DNA of 11,290 nt from NCBI GenBank assembly GCA_020426425.1, contig JAGQQB010000081.1:1-11290 (forward strand), given 5' to 3'. The notes beneath the pieces are model-generated. The model ran no database searches. It had not been told where the DNA came from and worked only from the letters and a program-made list of their open reading frames with translations. This stretch comes from Planctomycetaceae bacterium (GTDB lineage: Bacteria; Planctomycetota; Planctomycetia; Planctomycetales; Planctomycetaceae). Shown here piece by piece: positions 1 to 5,573 of this stretch. Made by a program: the position numbers and the translations under genes. How positions within the stretch are numbered: position 1 is the first letter of the stretch; each line of letters opens with the position of its first letter.

Positions 1-189
1 CTCGATCCTTCGTCGCTGGCGAGCGAAATCTCCTTCGCACTGTTTACGACGGCAGTCGGACTGATCGTCGCGATTCCGCTCACGCTGCTGGGCGCCTGGG
101 TGCAGGTGCAGATGAGCAAGCTGACTGACGCCGTGCAGGATCAGTTGTCGGAGTTCTTGCACGATCTGGAACGGGTGATGATCAGTTAG
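1..189 (+). CDS. ExbB/TolQ/MotA-family proton channel protein, C-terminal end (partial)
   Basis: The gene enters from the left edge in frame 1 and ends at TAG 187-189, leaving 62 residues. The visible part has the last membrane helix of the MotA/TolQ/ExbB channel family (SFALFTTAVGLIVAIPLTLL, about residues 11-30), with the family's T-T-A-x-G-L-x-V-A-I-P pattern. A charged helical tail of about 30 residues follows and ends the protein. In this family ExbB or TolQ forms a pentamer in the inner membrane around an ExbD dimer and conducts protons to power envelope work. The two ExbD genes directly downstream fit this. Which subtype (ExbB, TolQ or another) cannot be decided from the tail, and the N-terminus and promoter lie outside the window. 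Confidence 0.88.
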   Translation, partial: LDPSSLASEISFALFTTAVGLIVAIPLTLLGAWVQVQMSKLTDAVQDQLSEFLHDLERVMIS

Positions 190-234
190 TCCCGGACGGT
201 CCGGTCAGAGTGCACGGTCAAAGACGAGGTTTGC

Positions 235-681
235 ATGCGGCGTAAGAAGAGAACGCTGAAGCTCGACGACGAAATGGACATCACGCCGATGATCGACGTG
301 ACGTTCCTGCTACTGATCTTCTTCATGGTCACGTCGAAAATGGAAGACACCTCGGCGCTGGAGATTCCCCCGGCACGGAATGGTCTGGGGGTGAGCGTGA
401 AGGACTCGGTGGTACTGTCCATTTTCAAGACCGACGCCGACCCCGAGATCTACCTGTCGAACGGCAAGAAAGAAAACGGTCCCGTCTCTTTGGAAGAGGT
501 CACGACTTACGTCCGTGAAGGATTGGCCGAACAGAAGCGAACCCTGATCATCAAGGCCGACCGAGACATTCCCAGTGGGTTTGTCGAAGATGTTGCCCGG
601 GCCGCATCGGAAGCGGATGAAAATGCCGGGACCGAAGAGGCCATGCAATATTTTGTAGGCGTGATCGACAAACCAGGCTAA
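235..681 (+). CDS. ExbD/TolR-family biopolymer transport protein
   Basis: This is a 148-residue protein close to the usual 130-150 residues of ExbD/TolR. It has a short basic cytoplasmic start (RRKKR), then the family signature D-I-T-P-M-I-D-V at residues 15-22 leading into one membrane helix (about 20-37). Asp21 aligns with the essential membrane aspartate of ExbD (Asp25 in E. coli) that takes part in proton transfer. The periplasmic domain shows typical strands, including LIIKADRDIPSGFVEDVARA at about residues 102-121, resembling the ExbD/TolR fold. The ATG at 235 has a GAGG 5 bases upstream (226-229). The gene lies 45 bases after the channel gene and very likely shares its transcript. No TonB-like partner is visible. 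ExbD versus TolR cannot be settled without the partner proteins. Confidence 0.93.
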   Translation: MRRKKRTLKLDDEMDITPMIDVTFLLLIFFMVTSKMEDTSALEIPPARNGLGVSVKDSVVLSIFKTDADPEIYLSNGKKENGPVSLEEVTTYVREGLAEQKRTLIIKADRDIPSGFVEDVARAASEADENAGTEEAMQYFVGVIDKPG

Positions 682-743
682 CGCATCCTGCGAGTTGATC
701 CCGATCGACGAGTCACCCATCCTAGCCGATACCAGCTCTCCCC

Positions 744-1934
744 ATGCCGATTATCTTCCGTTGTTCCAGTTGTGGACAAAAGCTGAGCGTGAGCCGACGC
801 AAGTCGGGTCAGCCAGTGAAGTGCCCACAATGCGCGACACGGATTCGTGTACCGGAGATCGATCCCGCTGAAGCGGGAGACGCCGCAGAAGCCGAGTCCC
901 CCAACGCACCACCTGCCGGTCGCCAGGCTGGTGATCCCGCTGCGGGCGGCAAACTGGCAAATCCAGCATCTGCATCTCAATCAAGCGCTCCGAAGTCAAA
1001 CGCTCCGCAGCCTCCGGTGCAACCCAGCGCCGAAACGTCAGCGGCTTCTCCGGTGAAGTCCGCAGCGACAGACAAACCTGCATCGCAGGCAGCCACACCA
1101 CCAGCAACGTCCACGCCGACTCAGCCTCCCGCCGCGACATCGTCCGTAACGAAGCGGCCACCGTTACCGTCAGAGGGGTCGGTGAGTGCCTCGGGATTGA
1201 AGACAACTCAGCCCTTCGAGTCTGCATTTGCAGCACTCGGAGCTGAGGCTGCGGGAGATTCTCCACCCGCGAAATCGGCATCCGGGGAACCGGCGTCCTC
1301 TGTGGCGGAAACGCGTGCATCAGCATCGACGGATGCGGATCGGAACGAGGCCGCCTCGCCAGACCAGGCCGCAGCAGATGATGCGGCCTTCAACGAAGAG
1401 GCTCCGATTGAGGAGTTGTGGCGCGAGCAGGACGATGAGGATCACTGGGAACCGCACGTCGAACGCAATCCATGGCTGGTGGATGACGAGGAAGAGGAGC
1501 ACGATTTCAAGATCGACAAAGCAGGGATGGATGACGAAGGTCTCGACATGACCCCGATGGTCGATGTCACCTTCCTGCTGCTGATCTTCTTTATGATTAC
1601 AGCGTCGTTCGCGGTGCAGAAGTCGATGCAAACCACTCCGCCGGAACCGGACGAAGAAGGGGTTTCGCAGAACGTCAACGACGATGTCGAAGAGGACTCG
1701 GTGGTCGTGGAGATCGACGCGGAGAACAACATTCGCGTGGAAGATGTCGAAGTCGCCGGTATCGGTGAGCTGATCGACATGCTGACGAACAAGCGGACCG
1801 GTGAGGGGAAGACCGACATGATGATCGAGGTCCATGAACTCGCCAAGCACGGCACCGTGGTGCTCGTGACTGATGCGGGTCTGGAAGCAGACATGCAGCG
1901 GATTCGCCGTACAACCATTCGGGGTGACGACTGA
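744..1934 (+). CDS. Zinc-ribbon/disordered-linker/ExbD fusion protein
   Basis: This 396-residue protein is almost three times the usual ExbD length. Residues 1-38 form a small zinc ribbon with two CxxC knuckles (Cys7/Cys10 and Cys27/Cys30), probably binding one zinc. Residues about 39-208 are Pro/Ala/Ser/Thr-rich and look disordered. Residues about 209-268 are strongly acidic. The ExbD core follows: LDMTPMVDVTF at 267-277 with the proton-transfer Asp274, a membrane helix at about 272-290, and a periplasmic domain to the end (for example DSVVVEIDAENNIRVEDVEV). Because ExbD N-termini are cytoplasmic, the zinc ribbon and linker should be in the cytoplasm. No clear Shine-Dalgarno precedes ATG 744, but the zinc ribbon begins directly at this Met, which supports the start. 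It is the second ExbD of the operon, 62 bases after the first, and ends 2 bases before the next start. The role of the extension is unknown. Confidence 0.9.
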   Translation: MPIIFRCSSCGQKLSVSRRKSGQPVKCPQCATRIRVPEIDPAEAGDAAEAESPNAPPAGRQAGDPAAGGKLANPASASQSSAPKSNAPQPPVQPSAETSAASPVKSAATDKPASQAATPPATSTPTQPPAATSSVTKRPPLPSEGSVSASGLKTTQPFESAFAALGAEAAGDSPPAKSASGEPASSVAETRASASTDADRNEAASPDQAAADDAAFNEEAPIEELWREQDDEDHWEPHVERNPWLVDDEEEEHDFKIDKAGMDDEGLDMTPMVDVTFLLLIFFMITASFAVQKSMQTTPPEPDEEGVSQNVNDDVEEDSVVVEIDAENNIRVEDVEVAGIGELIDMLTNKRTGEGKTDMMIEVHELAKHGTVVLVTDAGLEADMQRIRRTTIRGDD

Positions 1935-1936
1935 CC

Positions 1937-4900
1937 ATGGCTTTCCTGGAAGTAGTCCACATGACTGGCGATGTCGATCGTCGGGAACTGTCCAAGCAGT
2001 CCCCGGTGTCGATCGGCAGCCATCGGTCCAATGACATTTGCATTGATGAAGACGATGTCGACATCATGCACTGTCGGATCAGTTGGGCCAAGGAGTGTTA
2101 TGAGGCCGTTTCCGCCGGGAGTGTCCCGCTGGAAGTCAATGGGGCGCCGGTCAAGCGGGCGCAGCTCAAAAGTGGCGATGTCTTGCGATTTGGAACCGTG
2201 GATGTTCGCTTTCGCGATGAAGCCGGGGCGTCTGCCACAAGCAGCGCGCCCTCGAAACAAGGCGCCAAGGAACAGCAGCCGATGGACGATGATGTGGATG
2301 ACTGGTTGGACGACGACGAACTGATCGACGATGAAGATCTCGATGATCTCGACGATGATCTTCTGGATGACGACGATGGCGGCGGGATGGATCTGCTCGG
2401 TGGCCTCGATGCGCTCGCCGCAGCGGAAAAGAAGTCCAGCAAGCCACAGAAGAAGCCCGCCTCGACTCGGCAGCCTGCCGCTGATCCGCCAGCACCGCGC
2501 GAGAAGCCCGCCCGGGCGACCAGCAAGCCGGCGGCTGCGAACGCGGCGCCGGCGAAGTCCGGGACTGCGCGCGATAAGGGGGCGGCCAAGGAGGACCCCG
2601 CTTATTCCTCGCGGATGCGTCAGGCGATGCGGCATCATCAGGCGCGGCCGGGTGAGGAAGATCTGTTGAGATCGCCCTTGGTGCTGACGCTGCTGGGAGT
2701 CTCGGGAGCGTTGCTCTTAACTGGAGCGATTTTCTATTTCCTCGCAGGTCGGTATACGGCTCAGGCATCGTTCGATCAGGCGCGGACCCTGTACGACGAA
2801 GGCAACTATCACGCGGCGATCAAGGAACTCGATGACTTCGCCATCGCGTATCGCAAGGAAGCGCTCGCGGACGAAGCCCGGAAACTCGCGGGACTGGCCC
2901 GGGTGGAACAGCAACTGAAGTCCAAAAAATACGAAGAGGGTTTGTCGCAACTGCGGGCGTTCGTCAATGCGCAGCGAGATTTGGATGGCTTTGAGACGGT
3001 CCATCCGGACATCTTCGAAAGGGCGAAAACCATTGCGCTGGAAGCCGCGCGGCAGGCCGGGACAATCAAGAATCGGGATCTGATCGGTATTTCCGATGAG
3101 GCCCGCACGATGGTCAAAACATATGCGCCCAAGGATGTGCCGCCCAACGAAATCCTGCTCGAAATCGAGGATGCCGTCCGCACTTCGGAAGCGGAGATTC
3201 TTAAGAACGCAACCTACAAAGATCACGAAAAGCGGATCAAAGCCGCGTTGGGCAAAGCTCCTGAAGGTGTGGCCGCAGCGGCAGGAGAGCAGGGGCCGCT
3301 GGCCGCGATGCGGATCCGTCAGGACTTGTTGGTGCGGTATCCCGAATATGAACGTGATCGCACGATGCGTGAGTTGATGGAGCAGGCGATCGCGGCGGAA
3401 AAAGCAGCGATTCAGACTGAGGAACCTTCCCAGGATGCGCTCACCGACGATCGGCCTGGTCTGGACACGCAGCTGACCCTGCTGTTTCAGGGACGCACTC
3501 GGTCGGACGAGGTGCCGGTGGGGCAGGCTGTGATTGCAGTCGCGCAGGACTGCTTGTACGGACTCGATTTGGTCACCGGAGAACCGATCTGGCGGCGAGT
3601 GATAGGTCTCGACTCACCATTCTTCCCCATCACGGATACCGCGACCAATAGCGTGATCGCCTTCGATACCCGGTTCAATGAACTGGTACGAGTCGATCAG
3701 CACACGGGAGCCTTTGTCTGGCGGCAGCCGATTGAGGCCCGGGCGCAAGGGCGACCGCACATCGCGGATGGGACGATTTTCGTAACCACCGAAGAGGGGA
3801 GTCTGCTGGCGGTTGACCTCGAAACCGGCCGGCTCCGTACGCGGCTCACCTTCTCGCAGTCGATCTCGGGACTCACCGAAATCAAGAGTGGGCAACTCGT
3901 GGTCGCAGGGGATCAGGAAGTGCTGTATGAAATCCAGAAGCGGCCGTTGGAATGTGTGCGGATTCACTACCTTGGGCAACCGAGCGGTTCCGTCGAAGCG
4001 CCACTGACTCCTCTGGGGAGTTATGTGCTGATGATCCAAAACGTTGGCGAGAATGCCCGGCTGCGGCTGATCGAAACAAACACGCAGGACAATCCATTCA
4101 TGGAAGTGGCGACCAGCCAGGTCTCCGGTCGAGTGCGTGATGAGCCAGTCGCGGTGCGCGGTCGCGATCTGTTTGTCCCTTCGAGCGGTGAACGACTCTC
4201 GGCCTTCTCGGTCAGCGATGATGCGGGACAGGCGCCGCTGACGGCGGGACCGGTGTATCAGGGGAAGGGAGACTTGAATCGTCCCATTCACCTGATGACT
4301 GGGCCGGATCGGCAGGTCTGGATGGCGTCGGGATCCCTCGTTCGTGTGCGACTGACCACCGACGCGCTCCAACCCGACAGTGATCCCGTCGCGTTTGGAC
4401 AAGTCACGCAGCCGCTGTTGTACGAAGCAGGCTATCTGTTCAACGCACGCAGTCAGCCGTATTCGAGTTCCGTGATTCTGACGCGGACTGATCGAGACGA
4501 ACTCAAGAGCGATTGGCAGGCGGCATTGGGGAGTCGACCACTCGCCTGGAATGCTGCCAACGGCATGCTCATCTGCGTGAACGACACCGGCATCGCCTTC
4601 CGTGTGGGAGACCGGCAATGGGCGTCGGGAAAGTTCGCGACCGAAGCGAGCGCCCGCTTGCCTCTGCATCAGGACTTGGTCGACCCGTTACGGGCGACGG
4701 TGGTTTCCGGAAATCGAATCGCCGTGGTGTGTGGTGATCCCGAGCCGCGTGCCTGGGTGATCAATGCCTCGGGACAGGTTGAAGCGTCGCCCAATTTGCC
4801 GCAGGCGCCGACCGCCGCGCCAGTGATGATTGGTGACCGCATCGTGATCCCAATGGCCGGTCGTATGCACGCGATTCGGACTTCGTCGCAGCCAGCGATT

Positions 4901-5518
4901 CAGGACTTCACGTTGCCGACTGGCGAAGAACATCAATGGGTCGATGTTGTGGCGACCGGCGCTGATCGTGCGCTTGCGGTGACGACGGAAGGTGTGTTGA
5001 TTCAAGTTCGACTCCAGAGTTCACCACGCACGCATCTGGCGGAAGGGGGACGTCTGGAACTGGGAGCACCGGTCTCGGTCGGACTCGGGGCGAGCGATCA
5101 ATACGTCGCCATCGCCGACATGCAGCAGCGGCTCACCGTGCTGCGGTCGGAACAGCTGGAACAGGTCGGACAGCGGTCGCTGGGGGGACCGATTTCCTCA
5201 CGGCCGCTCGTGGTGGGGAATCAGATCCTCGCTGATGTCGGCTTGGAAGTGCTGCACTGCGTTGAGCCACAAGGCGATCTGGCGACCCGCTGGACCTTCC
5301 CGTTGAACGGGGCACCGCTCCTGGGAGCAGAGGAAACGGCGAGTGGACTGCTGCTGGTGCAACAGAACGGCACGATCAGTCTGGTCGACCCTGCGAGTGG
5401 GGACGTTCTCACGCAACAGGTGCTGGCGACTCCATTGGCGCTCGGCCCGCTCAATGTGGGACAGAACGTGTTTGTCGCCTCGATCGATGGGACGGTCGTC
5501 CCGGTGACATTTGAGTAA
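1937..5518 (+). CDS. Membrane-anchored FHA-like / TPR-like / PQQ beta-propeller protein
   Basis: This 1193-residue protein has several parts. Residues 1-95 form an FHA-like beta domain (PVSIGSHRSNDICI, then DIMHCRI, then LEVNGAPV and GDVLRFG). Residues about 116-150 are a very Asp-rich tract, and about 165-230 are a Lys/Pro/Ala-rich linker. One membrane helix lies at about 248-270. TPR-like helices follow, with ASFDQARTLYDEGNYHAAI from 277 and related helices to about 355. From about 525 to the C-terminus are PQQ-type propeller repeats, with blades such as LDLVTGEPIW (543-552), VDQHTGAFVW (586-595), VDLETG (626-631) and VDPASGD (1150-1156). The FHA part should be cytoplasmic and the TPR/propeller part periplasmic, as in BamB-like scaffolds. 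About 670 residues could hold two propellers. The FHA motif lacks the usual Arg and Ser phosphothreonine contacts. The start is 2 bases after the ExbD fusion stop, suggesting translational coupling. No enzymatic motif is seen. Confidence 0.85.
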   Translation: MAFLEVVHMTGDVDRRELSKQSPVSIGSHRSNDICIDEDDVDIMHCRISWAKECYEAVSAGSVPLEVNGAPVKRAQLKSGDVLRFGTVDVRFRDEAGASATSSAPSKQGAKEQQPMDDDVDDWLDDDELIDDEDLDDLDDDLLDDDDGGGMDLLGGLDALAAAEKKSSKPQKKPASTRQPAADPPAPREKPARATSKPAAANAAPAKSGTARDKGAAKEDPAYSSRMRQAMRHHQARPGEEDLLRSPLVLTLLGVSGALLLTGAIFYFLAGRYTAQASFDQARTLYDEGNYHAAIKELDDFAIAYRKEALADEARKLAGLARVEQQLKSKKYEEGLSQLRAFVNAQRDLDGFETVHPDIFERAKTIALEAARQAGTIKNRDLIGISDEARTMVKTYAPKDVPPNEILLEIEDAVRTSEAEILKNATYKDHEKRIKAALGKAPEGVAAAAGEQGPLAAMRIRQDLLVRYPEYERDRTMRELMEQAIAAEKAAIQTEEPSQDALTDDRPGLDTQLTLLFQGRTRSDEVPVGQAVIAVAQDCLYGLDLVTGEPIWRRVIGLDSPFFPITDTATNSVIAFDTRFNELVRVDQHTGAFVWRQPIEARAQGRPHIADGTIFVTTEEGSLLAVDLETGRLRTRLTFSQSISGLTEIKSGQLVVAGDQEVLYEIQKRPLECVRIHYLGQPSGSVEAPLTPLGSYVLMIQNVGENARLRLIETNTQDNPFMEVATSQVSGRVRDEPVAVRGRDLFVPSSGERLSAFSVSDDAGQAPLTAGPVYQGKGDLNRPIHLMTGPDRQVWMASGSLVRVRLTTDALQPDSDPVAFGQVTQPLLYEAGYLFNARSQPYSSSVILTRTDRDELKSDWQAALGSRPLAWNAANGMLICVNDTGIAFRVGDRQWASGKFATEASARLPLHQDLVDPLRATVVSGNRIAVVCGDPEPRAWVINASGQVEASPNLPQAPTAAPVMIGDRIVIPMAGRMHAIRTSSQPAIQDFTLPTGEEHQWVDVVATGADRALAVTTEGVLIQVRLQSSPRTHLAEGGRLELGAPVSVGLGASDQYVAIADMQQRLTVLRSEQLEQVGQRSLGGPISSRPLVVGNQILADVGLEVLHCVEPQGDLATRWTFPLNGAPLLGAEETASGLLLVQQNGTISLVDPASGDVLTQQVLATPLALGPLNVGQNVFVASIDGTVVPVTFE

Positions 5519-5521
5519 GTG

Positions 5522-5556
5522 AGGAGTGAGGATCGAGGAACCAGGATCTAGGATGG
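5522..5556. repeat. Five-unit tandem heptamer repeat (AGGANNN)
   Basis: Five consecutive 7-base units all begin with AGGA, at 5522, 5529, 5536, 5543 and 5550, followed by three variable bases (GTG, TCG, ACC, TCT, TGG). The array starts 3 bases after the propeller gene stop and ends 17 bases before the ATG of the next gene, so it fills most of that 55-base gap. Read on the opposite strand it gives TCCT at the same period. A related GGAGG lies just after it and serves as the ribosome binding site. Function is unknown; it may be a short repeat family dispersed in the genome. Confidence 0.7.
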
Positions 5557-5563
5557 GTGTTGT

Positions 5564-5568
5564 GGAGG
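5564..5568 (+). promoter_or_regulatory. Ribosome binding site of the SBP-like gene
   Basis: GGAGG lies 5 bases before ATG 5574. It decides the start of the following gene over the longer GTG start at 5526, which lies inside the heptamer repeat, and over the internal ATG 5706, which has no good site. Confidence 0.65.
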
Positions 5569-5573
5569 TGTAT

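Noticed and set aside
751..1326. 191-residue minus-strand frame opposite the Pro/Ala linker of the ExbD fusion
   Set aside because: The linker DNA is compositionally biased and stays open in several frames; the + strand zinc ribbon and ExbD core fix the true frame.
1442..2638. 398-residue open frame on the minus strand
   Set aside because: It lies antisense to the ExbD fusion and FHA regions, where clear domains are read on the + strand. Its product is Arg/Ser-rich low complexity caused by the complement of acidic GAC/GAT codon runs.
3614..4669. 351-residue open frame on the minus strand
   Set aside because: Antisense to the propeller repeats; no domain or ribosome site recognised, typical of a high-GC shadow frame.
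5526..5573. Longer GTG start at 5526 for the SBP-like protein
   Set aside because: The extra codons are the heptamer repeat, and the good GGAGG site serves ATG 5574.
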